Assembly: GCA_900543025.1 (NCBI GenBank)
Contig: UQPP01000004.1
Span: 1 to 64,000 of the forward strand
DNA: 64,000 nt
Direction of reading: 5' to 3'
Source: an uncultured Collinsella sp.
Lineage (GTDB): Bacteria; Actinomycetota; Coriobacteriia; Coriobacteriales; Coriobacteriaceae
The notes under the pieces are model-generated. The model saw only the letters and a list, made by a program, of their open reading frames with translations. It did no database searches and was not told the DNA's origin. Made by a program: the position numbers and the translations under genes. The stretch's first letter is position 1; every line of letters starts with the position of its first letter. This document shows, piece after piece, positions 1 through 8,004 of the stretch.

Positions 1-32
1 CGTCGGCAGCGTCAGATGTGTATAAGAGACAG
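1..32. other. Nextera transposase adapter (sequencing artefact)
   Basis: Bases 14-32 are the Tn5 mosaic end AGATGTGTATAAGAGACAG, and bases 1-13 match the rest of the Illumina Nextera read-1 adapter minus its first base. This is library sequence left on the contig end and should be trimmed. Any ORF that starts within it is spurious. Confidence 0.98.
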
Positions 33-36
33 GGGG

Positions 37-61
37 TGGGGAAAGGTGTTGAAAAATGGGG
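37..61 (+). promoter_or_regulatory. Probable MraZ operator repeats
   Basis: TGGGG, TGTTG and TGGGG start at 37, 47 and 57, an exact 10-base period. MraZ of Escherichia coli is known to bind TGGG-type repeats spaced by 5 bases upstream of its own gene. The array lies about 85 bases ahead of mraZ. It is cut by the adapter junction, so more repeats may have been lost. Confidence 0.7.
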
Positions 62-145
62 CAGTTCCCCATATTATTAATGACGTCGACAGGCGGGGTG
101 GTTCCCCGCGTACGTGCCATCTGAGTAACCGAGGGGAGGGCGCAC

Positions 146-580
146 ATGGGAATGACTGGTGCATACGAGCGCAATCTCGATGCAAAAGGTCGTCTGTCCC
201 TGCCTGCACCCCTTCGCGAGGAACTTGGAGAGCACGTTCGCGTGTTCAAAGCCCTGGATGTCGATGCTCTGTACGTGTTCTCTGCCGAGGCCTTCGATAA
301 GTGGGTCGAAGGACTCTTCGCGGGTCGTGAGGGCCACGAGGGTTTTAACCCGCGTGACATCAACGACCAGAAGCTCATGAGGGCGATCAACAAGCGCACC
401 ACGTCGATGGATGTGGACAGCGCCGGTCGTATCGGTCTTTCTGAGTCTCTCCGCAAGCAGGCGAACCTTGACCGCGAGGTCACGGTTGTGGGCAACTACG
501 ACCACCTTGAGGTTTGGGACCGCGCCGCGGCCGATGAGGACGATGACGACGAGGCTCTGCTTGACCTCTTCTTCTCGTAA
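146..580 (+). CDS. mraZ: Transcriptional regulator MraZ
   Basis: MraZ is a ring-forming DNA-binding protein that controls the division/cell-wall operon starting with its own gene. The 144-residue product has the two expected SpoVT/AbrB-like halves. Each carries the conserved DxxGR turn, DAKGR at residues 12-16 and DSAGR at 91-95. The C terminus is an acidic tail of the form EDDDDE. A strong GAGGGGAGGG ribosome binding site at 131-140 supports the ATG at 146, although the ATG two codons later is also possible. It is the first gene of the dcw cluster and is followed 20 bases later by rsmH. TGGG repeats upstream suggest autoregulation. Confidence 0.97.
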   Translation: MGMTGAYERNLDAKGRLSLPAPLREELGEHVRVFKALDVDALYVFSAEAFDKWVEGLFAGREGHEGFNPRDINDQKLMRAINKRTTSMDVDSAGRIGLSESLRKQANLDREVTVVGNYDHLEVWDRAAADEDDDDEALLDLFFS

Positions 581-600
581 GGGCAAGGCACGAGTAACGG

Positions 601-1566
601 ATGGAGCGTGGGATCTTGACACAAGAATATCGGCATGAACCTGTCATGCTCGGCGAAGTGCTTGAGTCGCTGCAGCTCAAGAGTGGCTCCGTTGTCTGCG
701 ATTGCACCCTTGGCGGTGCCGGTCATTCGGTAAAGATGGCCGCGCAGGTGGGGGAGACGGGCCTTTTGCTCGGCGTCGATCAGGACGACATGGCCCTCGA
801 GGCCGCTGGTGCCCGTCTGGACCGCGAGGTTCCCGGCGTCCCGCACCAGCTGCTGAAGGGCAACTTCGGCAACTTGGACGAGCTGCTTTGCTCGGCCGAG
901 GTGCCCGGGGTCGATGGCTTCCTGTTTGACTTGGGCGTTTCGTCACCGCAACTCGATATCCCTGGCAGGGGCTTTTCGTATAACGAAGATGCCCCATTGG
1001 ACATGCGGATGGATCCGGGTAACAACACCCTAAACGCAGCTGAGGTCATCAACACCTATAACGAACACGACCTCGCCCGGATTCTACGCGTCTACGGCGA
1101 AGAGAAGTTCGCCTCGCAGATTGCGCGCGAGATTGTGCGCCGTCGCGAGCAAGAACCGATCGAAACTACAGGCCAGTTTGTCGAGATCATCAAGGCTGGC
1201 ATTCCGGCTGCCGCTCGTCGGCATGGTGGGCACCCGGCCAAGAAGAGCTTCCAGGCCATTCGCATCGAGGTCAACCACGAGCTCGATGTGCTCGAGAGGG
1301 GGCTTGATGCCGCCACCAGGTGGCTCAACCCGGGCGGACGCATCTGCGTCATCTCGTATCATTCGCTCGAGGACCGTATCGTAAAGAACCACTTTAAGGA
1401 GATGAGCCAGGGGTGCACGTGCCCGCCGGAGATTCCGGTGTGCGTGTGTGGCAACGTGCCGATACTCAAGGTCATCACCCGCAAACCCTTGGTTGCCCAA
1501 CCCGATGAGGTTGCGCGCAACCCTCGGGCGAGATCAGCCAAAATCCGCGTGGCGCAGCGCCTGTAG
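601..1566 (+). CDS. rsmH: 16S rRNA (cytosine-1402-N4)-methyltransferase RsmH
   Basis: RsmH (MraW) methylates C1402 in the decoding centre of 16S rRNA with S-adenosylmethionine. The 321-residue length is normal. The glycine-rich SAM-binding motif CDCTLGGAGHS lies at about residues 33-43, followed by GVDQDD and the FDLGVSSPQLD block. The C-terminal half holds the CVISYHSLEDRIVK motif and a cysteine-rich stretch (CTCPPEIPVCVC), common in Gram-positive homologues. A TTG at 616 is an alternative start because neither has a strong ribosome binding site. The gene sits second in the dcw cluster, its usual place. Confidence 0.97.
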   Translation: MERGILTQEYRHEPVMLGEVLESLQLKSGSVVCDCTLGGAGHSVKMAAQVGETGLLLGVDQDDMALEAAGARLDREVPGVPHQLLKGNFGNLDELLCSAEVPGVDGFLFDLGVSSPQLDIPGRGFSYNEDAPLDMRMDPGNNTLNAAEVINTYNEHDLARILRVYGEEKFASQIAREIVRRREQEPIETTGQFVEIIKAGIPAAARRHGGHPAKKSFQAIRIEVNHELDVLERGLDAATRWLNPGGRICVISYHSLEDRIVKNHFKEMSQGCTCPPEIPVCVCGNVPILKVITRKPLVAQPDEVARNPRARSAKIRVAQRL

Positions 1567-1656
1567 GCGCGACCGCGCGAAATTGGACCTCCCGCTCGCA
1601 CCATAAACGAAGCTTAAACACACTACCAACGTACTCGGGATGGGAGGCGGCATATC

Positions 1657-2127
1657 ATGGGCTATAACACCTCAAACGCAGCACTCGCCTATGATATGAA
1701 CGCCATGCCCGCCTACCGCGAGGCACCGCAGGCGCCCGTTGCCCCTCGTGAGCAACGCACGCCGCGTTTTGATGTCTACACGGGCGCGGGCCGTCAGGCA
1801 AACCAGGCGGTAAGCCCGGTTTTCATGAGCGTTCTTAAAACGGTTTGCATCATCGCGGCTGTCTTCATGACGATCGGTGTCGCCCGCGTGGCACTTGCCG
1901 GTGTCACGGCCCAGGTGCTCAACGGCAACGCAGAGCTTGCCAGCACGCTCGAGAAGGCGACCGACGAGAGTTCTAACCTTGAGGTCATGCATTCGGTCTA
2001 TGGTGCCGACACACGTATTCGCGATCTTGCGGGCGCCTATGGCATGGTGGAGCCCAGCGAGAGCGTTACGCTTGACTTTTCGCAGGATGCAGCCGCGGGC
2101 GCTAGCTCGACTGCGGCCGCTCAGTAA
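1657..2127 (+). CDS. ftsL: FtsL-like cell division membrane protein
   Basis: This 156-residue protein sits exactly where ftsL belongs, between rsmH and ftsI. It has a cytoplasmic N terminus of about 53 residues, one membrane helix at about 54-82, and an extracytoplasmic segment at about 83-115 that could form a short coiled coil (ELASTLEKATDESSNLEV). The tail is rich in Ala and Ser. FtsL proteins are poorly conserved in sequence, so the call rests on topology and position. A GGGAGG ribosome binding site precedes the ATG. The gene follows a 90-base gap after rsmH and ends 18 bases before ftsI. Confidence 0.7.
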   Translation: MGYNTSNAALAYDMNAMPAYREAPQAPVAPREQRTPRFDVYTGAGRQANQAVSPVFMSVLKTVCIIAAVFMTIGVARVALAGVTAQVLNGNAELASTLEKATDESSNLEVMHSVYGADTRIRDLAGAYGMVEPSESVTLDFSQDAAAGASSTAAAQ

Positions 2128-2145
2128 ATAAGACGGTAGCTGAGT

Positions 2146-4011
2146 ATGACAAATGACTATCGCCGCGGTTCCGACGGGGACCACGGGTCTGGACGTCCCT
2201 CCTCGCGGGGACGTTCTGGTTATCAAGGAACGGGTCGGCCATCTTACAACGCGGGGCCGTCCTATGGCAACGACCCTGCGTCGCGTCTTCGTGGCTCGGG
2301 CGGACCTCAAGTGCATAACACCAGGTCGCGCAAGAGTTCGTCGACCGAATGGCTCACAGGCGCACCTCTGCCTCGCCGCAAAGCCGTCATGGGCTTCATC
2401 GGGCTTGGCTTGGGCTTGGGCGTCTTTCGCCTTGCCGACTATCAAATTGTCGAAGCCGATAAACTGCGCGAGCGTGCCGATGCGCGCCGCCTGCTTGCGC
2501 AGACCCTCTATGCCAAACGCGGCACCATCTACGACCGCAACGGCAACGTGTTGGCGTCGTCGGTCGAATGTCGCAACATCGCCGTGAACCCGCAGCTTGT
2601 CGAGGATGTTGACAAGACAGTGTCGGCGCTGGTCAAGGCAACTGGAATCGATAAAAAGACCTGCCGCAAGCTCGTTGAGTCCGATGGAACCTGGGTGTAT
2701 ATCAAGCGCCAGGTGGACGAAGACGATGTTGCGGCGCTGGAGAAGAAGAACCTGCCCGGCGTGCTTTTTGAGCAGGCCATGAAGCGCGTATATCCATACG
2801 GCAATCTGGCATCGCAGGTGCTGGGTGTAGTGAATGTAGACAACGACGGCTTGACGGGTCTCGAAAAGCAATACAACAAGCTTCTGACCGGCACGAACGG
2901 TTCTCTCGTACGCGAGCGCGCGAGGGATGGCAGCTATATCGCGGGCGGTGCCTATAAAAAGGTGGCTGCGGTCGACGGCGTTGATATCGTGACGACGCTC
3001 GACGTCAATATCCAGCGTGCGGCCGAGGATGCCCTGGCAGAGGCAGTTGAGAAGACTAAGGCCAAGAACGGCTCGGCGCTGGTCACCGATCCTACGACAG
3101 GCGAGATTTTGGCAGCCTGCTCGTACCCGACCTACGACCAGACCGATCTGGAGAATGCCAAGACCGAGGATATGAATCTGCGCCTGGTCACCGACGCCTA
3201 CGAGCCCGGCTCGGTCTTTAAGACGCTCGTGGCGGGCGCCGGCTTCGACTTGGGCGTCGTGCGATCGAGTACGTCGTTTGAGGTGCCGGCGAGCATCAAG
3301 GTGGGCGACGATACCGTCACCGATGCCGACAAGCGCGACTATGCCATGACCATGGATGTGCGCGAGATGATGCGCCGTTCGTCCAACGTGGGCTTTGTCC
3401 TAGTGGGGCGCAAGATCGGTGCCGACGACTTTGCCGCCTATGTGGACAAGTGGGGCATCGGTCACAGCTCGGGTGTCGATTTTCCGGGAGAGAGCCTGGG
3501 TATCGTCAAGGAGCGTGACCAGTATGACGGCGCCACGCTGGGCTCGATGAGCTTTGGACAGGCACTGTCCGTCTCGCCGATTGAGATCGCACGTGCCGTG
3601 GGCGGCATCGCCAACGGCGGCGTGATGATGACACCGCACTTCTATAAGTCCAGCAAAGGCGACGAGAAGGACTGGGGCGAAGGCGAGCGCGCGATTTCGG
3701 AGGACGCCGCATCCCAGGTGACATCGTGCATGCAGACGGTCGTGTCCGAGGGAACGGGCGTTGGCGGCGCGGTTGACGGCTATGACGTGGCGGGTAAGAC
3801 CGGTACGGCCGAACGTGCCGACGAGAACGGCGGCTACCTCAAGGAGAACTACATGTCGTCCTTTATGGGCTTTGCACCGGCACAATCGCCCAAGGTGCTG
3901 TGCTATATCACGCTCGACGGAACGCCGAGCGGCTCAGATGCCGCTGCGGTGCCGTTCCAGTCCATTATGGCCAACGCGCTCGACGTGCTGGGTATCCCGC
4001 ACACGAAGTAG
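2146..4011 (+). CDS. ftsI: Penicillin-binding protein, septal transpeptidase (FtsI type)
   Basis: This class B penicillin-binding protein crosslinks septal peptidoglycan outside the membrane. The 621-residue product starts with a disordered, charged N terminus of about 75 residues, then one membrane helix at about 78-98. A PBP dimerisation domain follows (RGTIYDRNGN), then the transpeptidase domain with all three catalytic motifs: SVFK at 356-359, SSN at 412-414 and KTG at 551-553. There is no PASTA domain at the C terminus. It lies 18 bases after the FtsL-like gene. FtsI needs FtsW, encoded later in the cluster, as glycosyltransferase partner. Confidence 0.95.
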   Translation: MTNDYRRGSDGDHGSGRPSSRGRSGYQGTGRPSYNAGPSYGNDPASRLRGSGGPQVHNTRSRKSSSTEWLTGAPLPRRKAVMGFIGLGLGLGVFRLADYQIVEADKLRERADARRLLAQTLYAKRGTIYDRNGNVLASSVECRNIAVNPQLVEDVDKTVSALVKATGIDKKTCRKLVESDGTWVYIKRQVDEDDVAALEKKNLPGVLFEQAMKRVYPYGNLASQVLGVVNVDNDGLTGLEKQYNKLLTGTNGSLVRERARDGSYIAGGAYKKVAAVDGVDIVTTLDVNIQRAAEDALAEAVEKTKAKNGSALVTDPTTGEILAACSYPTYDQTDLENAKTEDMNLRLVTDAYEPGSVFKTLVAGAGFDLGVVRSSTSFEVPASIKVGDDTVTDADKRDYAMTMDVREMMRRSSNVGFVLVGRKIGADDFAAYVDKWGIGHSSGVDFPGESLGIVKERDQYDGATLGSMSFGQALSVSPIEIARAVGGIANGGVMMTPHFYKSSKGDEKDWGEGERAISEDAASQVTSCMQTVVSEGTGVGGAVDGYDVAGKTGTAERADENGGYLKENYMSSFMGFAPAQSPKVLCYITLDGTPSGSDAAAVPFQSIMANALDVLGIPHTK

Positions 4012-4137
4012 GGGGTTACAATCTTTGGGGCGTGGTTTGTTGTCCCATATGAGGGTGTTCACATGCCCTGCACCACGCATGTGCGGCGCTGGGATACAAT
4101 ACGCCGATAGCATTATTAGGTTTACAGGGGAGCTGCA

Positions 4138-5562
4138 ATGATAGAGATCGCCGTCAACAACCTCGCGGCCGCAACAGGGGCCCGAACCGTGACGGGAGAA
4201 GCCGATCGGGTATGCCGCGGGTGCGTTATCGACTCGCGCCAGGTCGAGGAAGGGACGATTTTCGTCGCCTTTCCCGGTGAAAACGTCGACGGCAATGATT
4301 TTGCTTCCCGTGCCGTCCAGTCGGGTGCCGGCGCCGTCGTGATGACGCGTGAGCCCGAGGCCGAGCTGGTCTCGCTGGCGCAGGACAAAGGATGCGCCAT
4401 CCTGCTGACCGATGATCCCGAGGAGTTTCTGCTGCGTTTGGCGCACGCGTATCGCCTGGAGCTTGGCTGCCTGGTCGTTGGCATTACCGGTTCCATCGGC
4501 AAGACGACGACCAAGGACGTGCTCGCCGCTGTGCTCGCCAAGCGCTATCGTGTCTGGGCCACCAAGGGCAATTTCAATAACCTGATCGGCATGCCGCTCA
4601 CGGTGCTTTCCGCTCCGGCCGATACCGAGGTCCTGGTGCTCGAGATGGGCATGAACCATTTCCACGAGATCGAGCGCCTTTCCCAGTCCGCCAATCCCAA
4701 CTTTGCCATCGTGAGCAAGATCGGCACCTCTCACATCGGCATTTTGGGCAGCCGCGAGAACATCGCCCGCGCTAAGGCCGAGATTGTCCAGGGTATGCGC
4801 GCCGCCGGCAACTTCTTGCCGCTGCTGGTTTTGGGCGGTGAGGACGACTTTACGCCGTTCATTCGCGATACGTTCGCCCAGCCTGCTGGTATCGATGTGA
4901 TGCTGGCCGGCGTCTCGGACGATGATGAGGTCCGTGCCCGCGACATTCGTGTTGATGACGAGGGCCGTCCGGTCTTTACGCTCGATTTTGGCCAGGGTGA
5001 GACGACCGATACCATGCTTGCCATCCCCGGCGTGCAGTCCGTCCCAAATGCCGTTAAGGCCGCCGCAGTTGCCTATCGCCTGGGCGTGACGCCCGAGCAG
5101 ATCGATGCTGCCTTTAGAGGCCTCACGATCACCGGTCACCGCCAGGAGATCAAGCGCGCCAAGAGCGGTGCCCGCGTCATCGACGATTCCTATAACGCAA
5201 GTGCCGAATCCATGGCTGCTGGCCTCGATCTGCTGTGCTCGCTTTCGTGCACGGGGTCTCGCATGGCGATCCTGGGCGAGATGGGCGAGATGGGCGATGA
5301 GGCTCCTCGCATGCATGAGCTCGTGGGCGCCTATGCCGCCGCCAAGAAGCTCGACATGCTGGCGTGCGTGGGTGGTGAGCTGGCCCAGCTTATGGCCGAT
5401 GCCGCGCGCATGATGGGCATGGACGAGGACCGCATCCAGGTGTTCTCCGATTATCAGCAGGTGCTCGACCGCATGGGCGGCGCGCTTGAAAAACATGATG
5501 TTGTACTGGTCAAGGGTTCCCGCTTTGTTGAGCTCGACCGCTTTGTGGAAGGTGTGTGCTAG
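4138..5562 (+). CDS. murF: UDP-MurNAc-tripeptide-D-Ala-D-Ala ligase MurF
   Basis: MurF adds D-Ala-D-Ala to the UDP-MurNAc tripeptide in the cytoplasm, using ATP. The 474-residue product has the Mur-ligase layout: an N-terminal substrate domain, a central ATPase domain with P-loop GSIGKTT at 118-124 and the NFNNLIGMP block, then a C-terminal domain with DDSYNASAESM. A GGGGAGC ribosome binding site lies 7-8 bases before the ATG. A 126-base gap separates it from ftsI, the largest gap in the first half of the cluster, and that gap contains a TACAAT hexamer that may belong to an internal promoter. murE, which usually precedes murF, is absent here. Confidence 0.96.
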   Translation: MIEIAVNNLAAATGARTVTGEADRVCRGCVIDSRQVEEGTIFVAFPGENVDGNDFASRAVQSGAGAVVMTREPEAELVSLAQDKGCAILLTDDPEEFLLRLAHAYRLELGCLVVGITGSIGKTTTKDVLAAVLAKRYRVWATKGNFNNLIGMPLTVLSAPADTEVLVLEMGMNHFHEIERLSQSANPNFAIVSKIGTSHIGILGSRENIARAKAEIVQGMRAAGNFLPLLVLGGEDDFTPFIRDTFAQPAGIDVMLAGVSDDDEVRARDIRVDDEGRPVFTLDFGQGETTDTMLAIPGVQSVPNAVKAAAVAYRLGVTPEQIDAAFRGLTITGHRQEIKRAKSGARVIDDSYNASAESMAAGLDLLCSLSCTGSRMAILGEMGEMGDEAPRMHELVGAYAAAKKLDMLACVGGELAQLMADAARMMGMDEDRIQVFSDYQQVLDRMGGALEKHDVVLVKGSRFVELDRFVEGVC

Positions 5563-5565
5563 CCC

Positions 5566-6585
5566 ATGTTCGGCAATCCCTCGTATCCAACGTATCAGGC
5601 TTTTTTGGGGCTTGGCATCGCCGCTGCCATTGCGCTGCTGCTCATGCCGTGGTGGATCAAGCTGCTGAAGGTCGAGGGTATCGGCCAACAGGTCCGAGCC
5701 GACGGCCCCAAGCGTCATTTGATTAAACAGGGTACGCCGACCATGGGCGGCGTCATCATCCTTGTTGCGATTTCGCTGACCTGCCTGCTGATGGGCAAGC
5801 TCACCACCGAGCTCGTGCTCGTGCTGCTCGCCACGCTGGCGACCGGCGTGCTGGGCCTGATCGACGACCTGACCTCCGTTACGCATGGGCGCTCGCTCGG
5901 TCTGACGCCTCATGCCAAGATGATCGGCCTAACCATTATCTGTGTCACCTTTACGGTACTTGCCGTCAACTGGTGCGGCGTCGCCCCCGAGATTCGTTTT
6001 CCCGGCGGCCTGACGATTGACCTTGGCGTGCTTTCGACCACCATCTGCGGCCTTTCGTTCCCGTGGCTCTACATTGTCTTTTGCTGGCTGATGATCGCCG
6101 GTCTTTCTAATGCCGTGAACCTGACCGATGGCCTTGACGGTCTTGCTGGCGGCACCTCCATGATTGCCATGCTCGCCATGGCTGCCATGGCGTTTTTGCA
6201 CGGAGACGTGAACCTGTCCATCTTCTGCACCGCGTGTGCCGGTGCCTGCTTGGGCTTTCTGTGGTTCAACTGCTATCCGGCGAGCATCTTTATGGGCGAT
6301 ACCGGCTCGCTTGCCCTGGGCGCCGCGTTTGCCTGCACGTCCATCATGACCAACACCGAGGTCGTCTCCCTTATCATCGGCGGCCTGTTTATCGTTGAGA
6401 CCCTGTCGGTCATGATTCAGGTTGTCTACTTCCACTTTACGCACAAGCGCGTCTTCCTTATGGCGCCCATCCATCATCATTTCGAAAAGAAGGGCTGGGC
6501 CGAGACCAAGGTCGTCATCCGTTTTTGGATTATCGCTGCTGCCTTTGGTGCCGTTGGCCTTGCTCTGTTCTTCCAGTTGGGATAG
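5566..6585 (+). CDS. mraY: Phospho-MurNAc-pentapeptide transferase MraY
   Basis: MraY transfers phospho-MurNAc-pentapeptide to undecaprenyl phosphate and so makes lipid I in the inner leaflet. The 339-residue protein is almost entirely hydrophobic, consistent with the family's ten membrane helices. It shows the family signatures: the early QVRADGPKRHLIKQGTPTMG block, an aspartate pair in GLIDDL, NLTDGLDGLAGG and the histidine triplet in APIHHHFEKKGW near the C terminus. It starts 3 bases after the murF stop, so the two genes are tightly coupled. Confidence 0.97.
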   Translation: MFGNPSYPTYQAFLGLGIAAAIALLLMPWWIKLLKVEGIGQQVRADGPKRHLIKQGTPTMGGVIILVAISLTCLLMGKLTTELVLVLLATLATGVLGLIDDLTSVTHGRSLGLTPHAKMIGLTIICVTFTVLAVNWCGVAPEIRFPGGLTIDLGVLSTTICGLSFPWLYIVFCWLMIAGLSNAVNLTDGLDGLAGGTSMIAMLAMAAMAFLHGDVNLSIFCTACAGACLGFLWFNCYPASIFMGDTGSLALGAAFACTSIMTNTEVVSLIIGGLFIVETLSVMIQVVYFHFTHKRVFLMAPIHHHFEKKGWAETKVVIRFWIIAAAFGAVGLALFFQLG

Positions 6586-6594
6586 TGGTCTTTC

Positions 6595-8001
6595 ATGTCT
6601 CTTGCTGATGTCTTTAGCCTGCTCGTTTTGGGTCAGGGCAAATCCGGTCTCGATGTCGCCCGCTGGGCGCTGGCACATCCCGAGCGCGTAAGTGCCGTTA
6701 CCGTGTATGGCGGTGGCACCTCTGAGCCCAATGACGCCACGCGTGCGCTCGAGGCTGCTGGTGCGTCGTTTGTCTATGGGACCGAACAGGTCGAGGGCGC
6801 CTATGACGTATGCGTGACGTGCCCGGGCATCTCGGAGTTCTCGGGCTTCTTTAAGGCTGGGCGCGAGCATGCCGCCCAGATTATGGGTGAGCCCGAGTTT
6901 GCCTATCGCCTGTCGCCCGATAACTGGATTGCCATCACGGGCACCAACGGCAAGACGACCACCACGTCGCTGACTGATTATCTGCTTAAGGCTGCCGGCG
7001 AGGCCAGCGTTGCTGTCGGCAACATCGGCGAGCCGCCGGTCAACGAGATTGACGGCCGAGCCCACAACGAGTGGTTTGTGGCTGAGCTCTCGAGCTATCA
7101 GATTGCTACGACAACCGAGCTCCACCCCCGCGTGGCGGTGCTGCTCAACATCACTCCCGACCACTTGGGCTGGCATAAGAGTCATAAGAACTATGCGCTT
7201 GCCAAGATCAAACTGTTTGACAATATGGTCGATGACGATCTGGTGGTTGTCGACGTCGAAGACGCCGGCATTCACGAGTTCGATGAGTACATCTACACGC
7301 CGGGTCGTCGCATCTGCAAGGTTGCCTTTGACGAGCCTGAGGGCGAGGATGCCGCCTTTGTGCGCGATGGCAAGATGATCGTGCGTCTGAAGGGTGTCGA
7401 GACCCCGCTCATCGCTACATCCGAGCTCAAGATCTCGGGCCATCACAATGTTATCAATGCCCTGTGCGCTGCCACGGCTGCCTTGGCAGTCGGTGCCGAT
7501 GTCGACGGTGTCTGCCGCGGTCTGGCCTCGTTCCAGCCGCTCGAGCACCGCGTGGAGCCGTGTGGCGAGATTGACGGCGTGCGCTACGTCAACGATTCCA
7601 AGGCGACTAACACCGATGCGGTCGAGAAGGCACTGACGGCATTTCCCGATGACGACGTGATCTTGCTGCTCGGCGGCCACGATAAGGGTACGCCGCTTGC
7701 GGACTTTGCCCGCGTCGTTATGGACAACGTGCGCTCGGTCGTTTGCTTTGGCGATGCGCGCGAGCGCTTTACCGCCGCTATGGACGAGGCCGATGTCGAT
7801 GGTGACGTGGATATCGCCCAGGCGGATGACCTGCGCGATGCCGTGGACGTCGCCCGTTCGCTGTCGAGCCGTGGCGACGTGATCTTACTTTCTCCTGCCT
7901 GCTCTTCGTTCGATGAGTTCTCGGGCTATGAGGAGCGCGGCCGCGTGTTTAAGGACTATGTGGCCCAGCTTGCCGCTGCGGCGAAATCGCAAATGGAATA
8001 G
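6595..8001 (+). CDS. murD: UDP-N-acetylmuramoylalanine-D-glutamate ligase MurD
   Basis: MurD adds D-glutamate to UDP-MurNAc-L-Ala. The 468-residue product has the N-terminal Rossmann-like domain (LVLGQGKSGLDVARW), the central ATPase domain with P-loop GTNGKTT at 116-122, the AELSSYQ motif, and a C-terminal domain with YVNDSKATNTDA and LLLGGHDKG. All are typical of MurD and distinguish it from MurC, E and F. The start lies 9 bases after mraY. No strong ribosome binding site is visible, so translation may be coupled to mraY. Confidence 0.96.
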   Translation: MSLADVFSLLVLGQGKSGLDVARWALAHPERVSAVTVYGGGTSEPNDATRALEAAGASFVYGTEQVEGAYDVCVTCPGISEFSGFFKAGREHAAQIMGEPEFAYRLSPDNWIAITGTNGKTTTTSLTDYLLKAAGEASVAVGNIGEPPVNEIDGRAHNEWFVAELSSYQIATTTELHPRVAVLLNITPDHLGWHKSHKNYALAKIKLFDNMVDDDLVVVDVEDAGIHEFDEYIYTPGRRICKVAFDEPEGEDAAFVRDGKMIVRLKGVETPLIATSELKISGHHNVINALCAATAALAVGADVDGVCRGLASFQPLEHRVEPCGEIDGVRYVNDSKATNTDAVEKALTAFPDDDVILLLGGHDKGTPLADFARVVMDNVRSVVCFGDARERFTAAMDEADVDGDVDIAQADDLRDAVDVARSLSSRGDVILLSPACSSFDEFSGYEERGRVFKDYVAQLAAAAKSQME

Positions 8002-8004
8002 GGG

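Noticed and set aside
16..300. ORF starting in the first bases
   Set aside because: It begins inside the Nextera adapter and runs antiphase through mraZ.
3934..5913. 659-codon open frame on the minus strand
   Set aside because: It is a shadow of murF and mraY in GC-rich DNA. It has no ribosome binding site and no family features, and the opposite strand has clear genes.
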